Part shown: positions 43,255-51,548 of the stretch, one piece after another
Position numbering within the stretch: the first letter of the stretch is position 1
Layout: every line of letters starts with the position of its first letter
Assembly: GCA_023254175.1 (NCBI GenBank)
Contig: JALQYJ010000154.1
Coordinates: 1-51,674, forward strand
Origin: Runella sp.
GTDB taxonomy: Bacteria; Bacteroidota; Bacteroidia; Cytophagales; Spirosomataceae
Direction: 5' to 3'
DNA length: 51,674 nucleotides
The notes under the pieces: model-generated
The model's database searches: none
What the model was told of the DNA's origin: nothing
The model's input: the letters and a program-made list of their open reading frames with translations, nothing else
Translations under genes and position numbers: made by a program

Positions 43255-43297
43255 ACGAAATAAGCGCGTGGGTGCTATCCACGCGCTTATTTCGTTT
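43253..43297. terminator. 19-bp perfect bidirectional terminator overlapping both stop codons
   Basis: AAACGAAATAAGCGCGTGG (43253-43271) and its exact complement (43279-43297) form a 19-bp stem with a 7-base loop GTGCTAT. The left arm begins within the stop codon of the barrel gene (ends 43254); the right arm contains the last three codons and stop of the regulator (ends 43287). Confidence 0.88.
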
Positions 43298-43592
43298 CTT
43301 GAAAAGCTCCTGAGCGAATGAATGCCTCAAGGACATTAAGGTGCTGGGTAAAGGCCGTACGACCATCGTCTGTAGCGGCGTAGGTAGTGTTAGGTTTACG
43401 TCCGACAAATTGTTTTTGAACACTCACAAATCCCTGCTCTTCGAGCGCACGCAGATGCGTAGCGAGGTTACCATCAGTGAGTTGAAGAAGTTCTTTGAGT
43501 GCATTAAAACTCAATGACTCATTCACCATCAGTACTGACATGATACCTAACCTTGCCTTGCTCTCAAAAGCTTTATTGAAACGTTCGAGCAT
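43287..43592 (-). CDS. Winged-helix transcriptional regulator
   Basis: 101 residues, one winged helix-turn-helix domain. FESKARLGIMSVLMVNESLS, FNALKELLQLTDGNLATHLR (recognition helix), ALEEQGFVSVQKQFVGRKPN (wing), TTYAATDDGRTAF. This is the short ArsR/MarR-like family (HTH_27/HTH_34 type) that in many genomes sits beside a gene for a small membrane protein, as here. It probably represses its own operon. It is the last of three genes after dgkA and the membrane protein, 38 bp downstream of the latter. Confidence 0.88.
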   Translation of the reverse strand: MLERFNKAFESKARLGIMSVLMVNESLSFNALKELLQLTDGNLATHLRALEEQGFVSVQKQFVGRKPNTTYAATDDGRTAFTQHLNVLEAFIRSGAFQETK

Positions 43593-43630
43593 TTAATGTG
43601 TCTTTTCTTTAGTCGCAGTAGGGAAAATTG

Positions 43631-44266
43631 TTATCGTTTTATATCGTACTTAAAATACATAAAGGTTCCGTACACAATGTGAAGAACCCCAAAACCAAGT
43701 GCCCAAACCAATAGATTATAGCCCGTCATAAACAACGAAATCAATCCCAAAATTACTTCCGATAATCCAAGATATTCAACATCCCGAACGGTGTATTTAC
43801 TAGCATTGAGCAAGGCTAATCCATAAAAAATGAGGGTTGCGGGAAAACTCACCCACAAAATACCGCGGTAAAACATAGCTAGGCAAAAGATACCTCCCGT
43901 TACGAGGGGAATCATTAGGCTAAAAACCAAGCGTTTTGAGGTACTGTTCCAAACGCTTTGTCCCGACTTCTTTGCTTTACGTATGGTAAAGAACACCCCA
44001 AAAATCAATGCTAAAACCAAGACGATGGTTCCATCAATAAGCACAAAACGCATCATTTCGCCACGGGTAAGCTCCGAAACATCGCTCATTCCTTCGTAGC
44101 TTAACGCATCGGTTTTAAGACGTAAGTAGGCCACTAACGCCCCCCCTAGGGCAACAATACCCGCAAATATCCCTGATAAACCGCTTAACGATAGGAATTT
44201 TGACGAACGTTGCATCAAATCCCGAATCTCAGTCAAGGTTTCTAATGATTGATTGTGAGAATCCAT
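43631..44266 (-). CDS. Membrane protein paired with the winged-helix regulator
   Basis: 211 residues. A cytoplasmic N-terminus (SLETLTEIRDLMQRSSKFLS) is followed by about six hydrophobic segments, among them LSGIFAGIVALGGALVAYL, FVLIDGTIVLVLALIFGVFF, LIPLVTGGIFCLAMF-like and WALGFGVLHIVYGTFMYF. I recognise the arrangement (membrane protein before a small winged-helix regulator) but not a function. It follows dgkA by 18 bp, so all three are one operon. Sensing of membrane state for the regulator is a possible role, unproven. Confidence 0.78.
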   Translation of the reverse strand: MDSHNQSLETLTEIRDLMQRSSKFLSLSGLSGIFAGIVALGGALVAYLRLKTDALSYEGMSDVSELTRGEMMRFVLIDGTIVLVLALIFGVFFTIRKAKKSGQSVWNSTSKRLVFSLMIPLVTGGIFCLAMFYRGILWVSFPATLIFYGLALLNASKYTVRDVEYLGLSEVILGLISLFMTGYNLLVWALGFGVLHIVYGTFMYFKYDIKR

Positions 44267-44284
44267 CTGTTTATTTTATGGAAT

Positions 44285-44659
44285 TTACATAGTTAAAAAC
44301 CAGCACCACAGCTTTGTACCAATTACAAGTACGCCAACCACGACGGCCGACCACGAAGTCAGCATAACTCCTGCGGCGGCAAGATCTTTGGCCGCTTTGA
44401 TTTGCGGATGATAGTCGGGCGAGACTAAATCACATACTTTTTCAATGGCCGTATTAAACGCTTCTGCCGTCCAAACTCCCCCTATCACTATTGCCACCAA
44501 CGCCCATTCCAATCGCTCCAGTTCAACTATTAGGCCAACGATAATTGCTGCTATAGCTGCAATAAGGTGAAAACGAGCATTGTTTTCGTAGCGAAATAAA
44601 GCTACTACACCTTCAAAGGCATAGCTAAAACTACGAATCATTTTACGAAAGTCAACCAT
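44285..44659 (-). CDS. dgkA: Diacylglycerol/undecaprenol kinase family protein
   Basis: 124 residues with three membrane helices. Motifs of the DgkA/undecaprenol kinase family are present: FRYENNARFHLIAAIAA near 25-40, the catalytic segment WTAEAFNTAIEKVCDL (~65-80) and HPQIKAAKDLAAAGV (~85-100). The enzyme phosphorylates diacylglycerol or undecaprenol; the Gram-positive-like sequence favours undecaprenol, but this cannot be settled. ATG 44659; a TTG lies immediately before. It heads the operon with the membrane protein and regulator. Confidence 0.88.
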   Translation of the reverse strand: MVDFRKMIRSFSYAFEGVVALFRYENNARFHLIAAIAAIIVGLIVELERLEWALVAIVIGGVWTAEAFNTAIEKVCDLVSPDYHPQIKAAKDLAAAGVMLTSWSAVVVGVLVIGTKLWCWFLTM

Positions 44660-44691
44660 CAAATTTATTCAGCCAAAACGCTTTTTACTGA

Positions 44692-44722
44692 CAAAACGTT
44701 TTTTTCGTTTTGTGCAAAGATA
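44692..44722 (-). promoter_or_regulatory. -7 box and 5' hairpin of the dgkA operon
   Basis: On the minus strand TATCTTTG (44722-44715) matches TAnnTTTG. Just downstream CAAAACG/CGTTTTG (44712-44706 and 44698-44692, loop of seven A on that strand) forms a perfect 7-bp hairpin that would lie at or near the 5' end of the mRNA. No good -33 element is seen. Confidence 0.45.
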
Positions 44723-44782
44723 GGGAGAAGACATCAGAAAACTAACGTCTGCCCCCTATCCAAGCGCTTTTGGGCTAGGTTT

Positions 44783-47700
44783 TTAGTCCACTTTTACCTT
44801 GCCACCACCCGAATAACTTCTAAAATCGCCCGAGTACATGGCATCGGCACTGACGGGGCCAAGCGTGAATGTGCCTTTAGTAATCACTCGCACCATGTAA
44901 TAAAATGTTTTGGGCTCTGACGTAGCCGTGGTGTAATAATTGATGCGGTCATCGCGAATATCAAAGTGCTCAGGAACGGCAGCCGTCTGGATCCATGGCA
45001 TATCGCGGGGTTCGGTCAAGCGTGGGTTTTCTATTTCGAAAGACGCTGGGAGTAAATCCGTCACCACCACATTTTCAACTGGTGAGCCGTCGGTGCTGCT
45101 GAGGCTAATCTTTACCACCACCAAGTCGTTTTGTCGGAACGTGCTGATTGGTTGTCCAAAGCGATTGAAGAATTGTTTACGAACGCGCAAACCTGCATCT
45201 TCTTCCGTGTACGTTCCTGTGGCACTGATACCCTCCGTTTGAGCAAACCAATAGACCGAACCTTTGCCCGAGGCAGCCCCCACCCCCCGAAGGGAACTAT
45301 TGGTTGAAATTATCAACTCTTTTCCATCAAACTGATAGCCTTTTCCATTAATAGTCATTTTAGCAATTGCAGTCGAATTCGCGTTTTTCTTGGCCAATTT
45401 ACCCAACGCCAAAAACGAGAACGCTGCTTCTTGAGTGTTGAGGTACCAACTCGATGCCATTGCTTCTGATAACCATCGGGCAAGTCGAGGAATTTGGAGG
45501 TTATTCGGGTCGGTTTCAATGAGGGTATTGACCGTCAAAGCTAAATTCCGAATCGGACTAGCAAAGCTTCCACCCATCCCTCTAGCTCCTACTGGAGGCA
45601 CATAATCGGCGGGTAATAACGCCTTATAACTGCGTTCGTCGCCGATTTGCTTGTACGCCGCTGCCAATAAATAGCGCGTGTCGAGCGTCAATAACTGTTG
45701 ATTTTGTTTGTAATAATTCATCGACGCCCGATTGGCTTTCCCGCCCAATGCCAAGGTATATAGCGAATACATGGTCGTGCGGCTCGCAATCGTCAGCTGC
45801 GTATAGCCGCCTGTTTCATTATACACATAGTCATATTCCGTAGCGGCTATTCCTGATTTGTTCGTCAGGTAATCCAGCATCCGCCCCAGTGTCGACGTAT
45901 TCACTTCAAAACCAGCTCGTTGTGCCTCCAATAAAAAGTGCGTTGCGTAGGCCGTACCCCATGCCGATTCTTCGGTACTGGCAGGCCAATAACTTACCGC
46001 ACCACTGGGCAACTGCATACTTTCTACCTTTTGAATGGCCGCTTGGACGTTGAAAGTAGGGTTGAAATCGCTCTCGCCCGTTTTGACGAGGTAGGTTTTG
46101 GGAGCAATGGTTTTAGCCAACTCCCCAAAATAAATCTGTGGAAATGCCTTCGAAATGGTTTGCTCGATGCAGCCATGTGGATATCCGAGCAGGTAGTCGA
46201 GGGCTTTGGCGTATTGTACTATCGGCGAACGGCTCACTACGATTCGGCTCGTTATGGTTGACGGGATAAAATCATTTCCTCGCAAATCAATGGTAGCAGT
46301 GTTACCGCCCGCAATTACTCCTGACTGACTCGCTTTGAGCAACGAAGCCGCAGGGCGTACCGTCAGCTCCGTTTTTTCGACAAATTTCTCTTTGCCATTA
46401 TTCACCGTCACAACTACCGAACCATTTCCCATGGCCTCGGCCGCTTTGATGGTGAAATATGTTCTGGCTTCTTTTTCAGGGGCAATACTTAGGCGCTGAG
46501 ATACCTGACTAATCGCCGATAACTTCCCGCTGATAGCGATACTTGCCGTAACATTGGCTGTTGTTTTTTCGGTATTGCTGATATTTACGGGGACAATTAC
46601 CTCATCGGTTGGGCTCAAGAAACGTGGCAAAGCCGTACTGATTACGATGGGGTCGGCCACTTTCATATTTTTGTTGTTCGCCCCAAAGGCATTGTCTTTG
46701 TAAACCACGGCCATAATGCGTAAATCGCCCGAAAACTGCGGGATTTCCACCTCAAACTCGGCTTCTCCGCTCAGTCCTGTTTCAATCTGTCCCGACCAGT
46801 ACGCCACCAAGTTTACCCGTCCGTTGGAAAGGGGATTGATGCGTTTTTCCAAATCGTAACCGTCTCCCCCAACGCTGCTTGTGGAGGCCAACGATAGTTC
46901 GGGGAAAAGAAACGGATACAAGTCGTGGCTACTGACTTCTAAGGCTCGTTTTTGGTAGAAAAAGCCGTGAATGTCGGGGGTTTGGAAATTTTTGATTTGC
47001 AAAATTCCTTCGTCCACCACCGCGACCGTTAGTTGGGCATTCCGCGCCGTTTTGATTTTTATCTTCTGTTTGGTCTTTGAGCGCGATTTTTCAACCGCTA
47101 CAATTTCTACGGGAATTTTGGTGTCTTCTTCTTCCACTTTCACCGAGGCAAAACCGTGCGCCACCGTCAGCGGTAAGTTCGAATTATCCAGCGGACGAAT
47201 CAAAGTAGCAGTGACGTAGGCATTGGGCAAATGCTCATCGCCTAACGAGAAAGTAAATTCGGCCGATTTGTTGTCGGTTTCTAGGTAATGATGTTCCAAT
47301 ACCTGATTGCGCTCCACCGTCACCAATAGTTTTCCCGCAAACGGTGTTTTGAACAACACCTTTGCCTTATCTCCGACTTGGTAGAATGGTTTATCAAATT
47401 CCATCAACACCTCACCTTCGTTGCTTACTTCAAACGACGAAGCCGACGTGCCTCCCCAACCGTACGCGTAAAAGTGCGTCACCGAATAACCAGCCACACC
47501 GCCTGCACGGCGAATGCGAACTTCGTATTGACCCGACACTGTGGGTATGTATCGTACTTCGGATAGGCCATTTTTAAAAGAAACTACGTTGGAATACACT
47601 ACTTTTTCTCGTTTTTTGGACGCGTACCGTAGTTGGTCGTTTTGTTTTTCTACGACGGTTTGATACTCCATCCGCACAATGTCCACTTGGGCCGTCGCGG

Positions 47701-50257
47701 TTGCTTTGGGCCGACCGTCTTTGTCCACCGCCACCAAACCAATCGGAACGGGGGCGTTGAGCCCGACGTAGCTATCGGGCATTCGTACCCCATAAAACAC
47801 GTCTTGAGTAAAGACATCAAAACGTTTGAGGCGATTGACGGGACGGCCTGTTTCGTCAAAAACCGTTACGTAGATTTTTCCTTCCAATACGCCCATATCT
47901 TGATACGTAGCAGGAAGTACAAAGCCCTCTTTGGCTTGCCCATTGTCGTCGGTTACTCCTTGGCGTACGGTGTTTTCGTAGTTGCTATTGTTGGGAATGT
48001 CAAAAATATATTCCTTGTATTTTTCGGTAAAAAAGGCTTTTTTATTCAACGAAAACTCCATTTCGTAGTTTCGCCCCGAGGCAGGTGGCCCAAATAAATT
48101 GAGGGCTGTTGCGTTGAGTTGGATGGTTTGTCCCGTTCGGTAGTATTCTTGGTTTGCTTTGACGTCCACCTTAATACGGTCGGGCATAAACTCCTCAATG
48201 CTCAGTTTTTTGGAGATTAGTAACACATCATTGGCATTATACACTTCGACACTGTAACTGCCCGTAACTGCCGCTTTGTCGAGTACCACCGAGGTTTCAA
48301 CGGCGCCTTGGCCGTTGGTCGTTACCCGAAACGTCTTCAATTCTTTTCCATTGGGCAAAATTACTTTGATTTTCAACGGAATTTCACCTACACTTTTCCA
48401 ATTTTGTTGACGAACGACGGTATTAAAATGAACCGTTTCCCCTGGGCGATAAATGTCGCGGTCGCCATACACAAACGCCTCAAAACCCGACGTATTATCG
48501 CGTTTGCCTTCTACCTCAAAACGAGAAGTTTCGACTTGGGTATCTTCTAGTAACAAATAGTTGAAATCTTGGGCCGTGTTATCCTCCGAACGCGGCGTTT
48601 GGGCCACCACCATCGCAATTTTAAAATTCGGGGCTTTTTCCGACAGCTTTTCAAATTTCACCACCCCGTCCCTGTCGGTTTTGCCTTTTACCACGGTTTG
48701 GTTGTTGGTCGAAACCAAGCTGATTTCCAACTTGCCCAACGGCTCGGCGGTTTTAATCGAGTTGGCAAATACCCACAATTCATCTTTTCCTTGTTTGGCA
48801 ATGAGTCCAATATCTGACAGCGACACCATTTTGATGGCGCGGTTGTACTGTTCATCTTTCGACTGTACCGCCACCACATAAATTCCTCGAAACTCATTGG
48901 TCGCGTCGGGAATCCCCAAATTCAAGGCCGAAACGCCCTTTACTTTGGGCAAATTATCGGTTTCTACCGTTTTGTCCACCACTACATCGCTGAACACTTG
49001 GTTGTAATCTTCGTCGTAGTTGTAATTTCCCGTAGGCCCCCAATTATCCTCGCTCCCCCCCAAATACCCGTATTCTTCGTAACGGTTGCTGCGGAGATAT
49101 TGCAAAATGTTGTTTTCGTAAATCTTCGTAATTTTTACCTGTACTTTCGGAACGTTCACAATCTGGATGCCCACATTTCGCGCGCCTTTGGACGAGAGGT
49201 AAATGGCTTTTTTGTTCACAAACGAAATGCTGGCAGGCATTAACCCAAAGAACAAATCTTTACTAACGGGTTCTTCCAAACGCGCTCCTAGTACCCCCTG
49301 CACTTGGTCGGTGAGGGTGAGCACGTAAGTGTCGGTTTCGTTAAAATCACCCCGAACGACGAAGCCATTTTCGGTCAGCTCGGCTTTGGTCTGTACGGCA
49401 GGCTGGATGGTATAACAGGTGCTCAAGTCCTCGTTTTTCAGTTCTTGCGTCGTAATGACCCGCACCATGCCTCGGTTGTTTTCAAAGCTCGTTTTGACGT
49501 CTTTCACTTCGAGCGTTGTGGCCGATGGGATGCTACTAGACAAGGCTAAAGGCGCTGTGCTTGTATAGGTTGTGTTTGGAACTTTCACCCCTTTTTCAAC
49601 GGCGACTTCCAGCGGTTGTTCGTTTTTATCGGCGAGGGCTTCCCCCAAAGCGACCGTCACCACGGGTGCATTTTGCGTAGGAATGACGGCAATACTTAGC
49701 TTTTTTTGGTCGCTTTTGGCACTGAGTTTTCCGCCAATTTCTCCGCTATTGAGATCATAATTAAAATACAACTTGGTTTTTGCCAAGGGCTTACCTGTCT
49801 CGCGCGACTTAGTCCAGTAAGTTTCGGTCTCAGTAAGTTGGAGGTAAGGCGTATGAAACGTCACCTCGTCGCCCGATACGTCGTAGCGTTTTTCGATGGT
49901 TTTCTTAGCCAACTCCTTGCTCAATTCGGCTCGGTATTCGGTTGCAGGCTCAAACCCACTTGCAGGCGAAAACACGAGTTCGTTGGGAGCTGTCCACTTA
50001 AATTTCCCCGCAACGGCAGGAATAAACTCAATAAATTTGGTCGATTCCCAACTGTTGAGTTCGGAAGTGGGAACAATGTCTTTGTTGAACGTAAAGACCA
50101 AGTTTTGGGCGAGGTTGATTTCGTCTTCAAAATTTCGACCTACCACCCGAATTTCGTTGAGTTTTCCACATTGTGAGAGGAAGACGGTGGAAAAAAGCGT
50201 GAGTAGAAGTGCAAAACGAAGGCTAGACCCTTTCAGGGTAACAAATAGGGAGCGCAT
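44783..50257 (-). CDS. Alpha-2-macroglobulin family lipoprotein with thioester
   Basis: 1824 residues. The signal ALLLTLFSTVFLSQC has a lipobox (LSQC), so it is a lipoprotein. Beta-rich macroglobulin-like domains fill residues ~30-1100 (MG2 part: YVYGDRDIYRPGETVHFNTV near 595; bait-like region, then SLASTSSVGGDGYDLEKR near 1130). The thioester motif CIEQ in YPHGCIEQTISKAFP is near 1362, inside an alpha/alpha toroid (~1330-1600), and a receptor-type domain closes the chain. Such proteins trap proteases that cut the bait; bacterial ones guard the envelope and are often paired with penicillin-binding protein 1C, which is absent here. Downstream on the same strand lies the dgkA operon, with its own promoter. 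Confidence 0.92.
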   Translation of the reverse strand: MRSLFVTLKGSSLRFALLLTLFSTVFLSQCGKLNEIRVVGRNFEDEINLAQNLVFTFNKDIVPTSELNSWESTKFIEFIPAVAGKFKWTAPNELVFSPASGFEPATEYRAELSKELAKKTIEKRYDVSGDEVTFHTPYLQLTETETYWTKSRETGKPLAKTKLYFNYDLNSGEIGGKLSAKSDQKKLSIAVIPTQNAPVVTVALGEALADKNEQPLEVAVEKGVKVPNTTYTSTAPLALSSSIPSATTLEVKDVKTSFENNRGMVRVITTQELKNEDLSTCYTIQPAVQTKAELTENGFVVRGDFNETDTYVLTLTDQVQGVLGARLEEPVSKDLFFGLMPASISFVNKKAIYLSSKGARNVGIQIVNVPKVQVKITKIYENNILQYLRSNRYEEYGYLGGSEDNWGPTGNYNYDEDYNQVFSDVVVDKTVETDNLPKVKGVSALNLGIPDATNEFRGIYVVAVQSKDEQYNRAIKMVSLSDIGLIAKQGKDELWVFANSIKTAEPLGKLEISLVSTNNQTVVKGKTDRDGVVKFEKLSEKAPNFKIAMVVAQTPRSEDNTAQDFNYLLLEDTQVETSRFEVEGKRDNTSGFEAFVYGDRDIYRPGETVHFNTVVRQQNWKSVGEIPLKIKVILPNGKELKTFRVTTNGQGAVETSVVLDKAAVTGSYSVEVYNANDVLLISKKLSIEEFMPDRIKVDVKANQEYYRTGQTIQLNATALNLFGPPASGRNYEMEFSLNKKAFFTEKYKEYIFDIPNNSNYENTVRQGVTDDNGQAKEGFVLPATYQDMGVLEGKIYVTVFDETGRPVNRLKRFDVFTQDVFYGVRMPDSYVGLNAPVPIGLVAVDKDGRPKATATAQVDIVRMEYQTVVEKQNDQLRYASKKREKVVYSNVVSFKNGLSEVRYIPTVSGQYEVRIRRAGGVAGYSVTHFYAYGWGGTSASSFEVSNEGEVLMEFDKPFYQVGDKAKVLFKTPFAGKLLVTVERNQVLEHHYLETDNKSAEFTFSLGDEHLPNAYVTATLIRPLDNSNLPLTVAHGFASVKVEEEDTKIPVEIVAVEKSRSKTKQKIKIKTARNAQLTVAVVDEGILQIKNFQTPDIHGFFYQKRALEVSSHDLYPFLFPELSLASTSSVGGDGYDLEKRINPLSNGRVNLVAYWSGQIETGLSGEAEFEVEIPQFSGDLRIMAVVYKDNAFGANNKNMKVADPIVISTALPRFLSPTDEVIVPVNISNTEKTTANVTASIAISGKLSAISQVSQRLSIAPEKEARTYFTIKAAEAMGNGSVVVTVNNGKEKFVEKTELTVRPAASLLKASQSGVIAGGNTATIDLRGNDFIPSTITSRIVVSRSPIVQYAKALDYLLGYPHGCIEQTISKAFPQIYFGELAKTIAPKTYLVKTGESDFNPTFNVQAAIQKVESMQLPSGAVSYWPASTEESAWGTAYATHFLLEAQRAGFEVNTSTLGRMLDYLTNKSGIAATEYDYVYNETGGYTQLTIASRTTMYSLYTLALGGKANRASMNYYKQNQQLLTLDTRYLLAAAYKQIGDERSYKALLPADYVPPVGARGMGGSFASPIRNLALTVNTLIETDPNNLQIPRLARWLSEAMASSWYLNTQEAAFSFLALGKLAKKNANSTAIAKMTINGKGYQFDGKELIISTNSSLRGVGAASGKGSVYWFAQTEGISATGTYTEEDAGLRVRKQFFNRFGQPISTFRQNDLVVVKISLSSTDGSPVENVVVTDLLPASFEIENPRLTEPRDMPWIQTAAVPEHFDIRDDRINYYTTATSEPKTFYYMVRVITKGTFTLGPVSADAMYSGDFRSYSGGGKVKVD

Positions 50258-50572
50258 TGGAAAGACGGTTTAGAATTTGGCCAATAAACGATGAAAGTTC
50301 GGTAAATTGTCAACAGTTCGCAACAAAAAGTACGGCCAATTATTTGACGGCTTCGCAAGGGCCTTTTTTGCTGTTTTTTAGGGGTACAGCACGTGTTCTG
50401 AAGTACTCACCACATTTATTTTTATCGCTCCAATCGTTGTATTTGCTTTGGGGCATCATCTTAAACCATATAGCTATTATCACAAATCAAGATTAGCACC
50501 GCTGTTTTGCAGTCACTTGTTAGCCCCAAAAACGGATTGCTTACATTATTATTTTGCACTTTGAAAAGACCG
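50258..50572. other. Intergenic region upstream of the macroglobulin gene
   Basis: About 315 bp separating the divergent macroglobulin gene and the ATPase remnant. It should hold the macroglobulin promoter, but I see no clear TTG/TAnnTTTG pair. TTATTTTG at about 50544-50551 is a weak -7 match for the downstream plus-strand frame. No RNA gene or repeat is apparent. Confidence 0.4.
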
Positions 50573-50947
50573 ATGAGGCAATTAGTGTATATTGATACCG
50601 AGCGACATCTAAAGGAAGGGCTTCCTGCTGCCATTCGGTCCATCAAAGAAAAAGGGTGTTTTGGCATCCATGAAAACCCGACTGATTTTCGATTTACTTC
50701 CATCAAACAAGTTGAGCGAAAGAAACGTTTGGGTGCGGTAAAATCCTTCATTGAGCAAGTGAGAGAGCAAACTAAGTATCTATTGTTTGTTCTATTGGAT
50801 GTCGTAACCGATTGCGTATCAAACTTTAATGACCCCAAAGAATCTAGACAACTCTTTGATTATTTGAGAAACTTGTGTGATAGTTACGACGCCGTCTTTC
50901 TACCTTTAGTATTGGCCTTTGACCCCGAACTGGACCTGTTATTTTAA
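50573..50947 (+). pseudogene. Truncated AAA ATPase from a mobilisable element
   Basis: 124 residues from ATG 50573: RQLVYIDTERHLKEGLPAAI, FGIHENPTDFRFTSIKQVER, then YLLFVLLDVVTDCVSNFNDP (Walker-B-like) and LFDYLRNLCDSYDAVFLPLV. This resembles the middle of RecA-like AAA ATPases carried by Bacteroidota mobilisable elements, where the YIDTER block follows the Walker A loop and DVVTDC is the B motif. The Walker A part is missing upstream, and the chain ends before the usual RGHLG block. I take it as a fragment; recognition is from memory of the consensus. An earlier in-frame TTG at 50507 does not restore Walker A. Confidence 0.5.
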
Positions 50948-50953
50948 GGATTT

Positions 50954-51013
50954 AACCCACTCAGTCAATAGCTTACTCTATACGGTTTTCTATTGGTTGG
51001 GTGGGTTTATTTT
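50954..51013 (+). terminator. 18-bp hairpin after the ATPase remnant
   Basis: AACCCACTCAGTCAATAG (50954-50971) pairs along its full length with CTATTGGTTGGGTGGGTT (50990-51007), three G-U pairs and no mismatch, 18-base loop, then TTATTTTC. It starts seven bases after the stop. Confidence 0.72.
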
Positions 51014-51107
51014 CAAAAATACCGTATCTTCGGCAGTAGCAACTTGTTAAAGCGAATATCATTACAATTGTTTGTAGAAACCTTTTATCCGTATAGCGAT
51101 TGAAGCC

Positions 51108-51263
51108 ATGCGACTACTCGAAGAAAATATCATCCGAAAAGAGTACGATGAAGTTTCAAACGACATCTATTCGGCACTTCTTACCTATGCTCAGCTCATA
51201 GACGAGTACTCGGAGCTATTGAGACAGGCTCTTCTCAAAATTACTACATTAAGTGTACATTAA
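51108..51263 (+). CDS. Small hypothetical protein (51 residues)
   Basis: ATG 51108 to TAA 51261-51263: MRLLEENIIRKEYDEVSNDI, YSALLTYAQLIDEYSELLRQ, ALLKITTLSVH. The sequence is protein-like, acidic and helical, with no signal or known motif. It stands between the ATPase remnant and an insertion-sequence fragment, so it may belong to a lost mobile element, or be a fragment itself. No family is recognised. Confidence 0.4.
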   Translation: MRLLEENIIRKEYDEVSNDIYSALLTYAQLIDEYSELLRQALLKITTLSVH

Positions 51264-51307
51264 GTGTTCATATAGAAATCAAAGCCCCACGACTCTCTGA
51301 TGCGAAG

Positions 51308-51439
51308 TCATGGCCATAGGTAAATCATGGAGGTCGAAACCTCAAATAGACGGGTGTCAGAGGATGCTCCGTGTTCTTGGGAATACTGGAGGATGGGTTT
51401 TTTCTCGCTTTCACTCCAATGGCTGCGGTGTTTGCTCAT
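51308..51439 (-). pseudogene. IS3-type transposase OrfA fragment
   Basis: On the minus strand ATG 51439 reads MSKHRSHWSESEKKPILQYS, QEHGASSDTRLFEVSTSMIY, LWP and a TGA at 51308. The pattern W..EEK..IL.Y..EHG....FEVS.SMIY.W is the helix-turn-helix opening of Bacteroidota IS3-family OrfA proteins. The frame ends at 43 residues, about half the normal length, and no OrfB is next to it. It is a decayed insertion-sequence end; the terminal inverted repeats are not identifiable here. Confidence 0.6.
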
Positions 51440-51548
51440 TTGAACTACAAGTGAGGAAATTCCCTTAGCTTTGTGTCCAAACTTTTATCGGGCTGAGAAC
51501 AAACAACTTCCCTTCCACGGCTTCCCAAGTGTAACGTTGGCTTAGATT

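Noticed and set aside
51285-51405. A structured noncoding RNA: GAGGT-CGAA-ACCTC hairpin, CTCTGA/TCAGAG closing stem and a CTCC/GGAG hairpin followed by TTTTTT.
   Set aside because: The minus strand of the same bases encodes a convincing IS3 OrfA head, which explains the sequence better; the T run corresponds to Lys codons on that strand.
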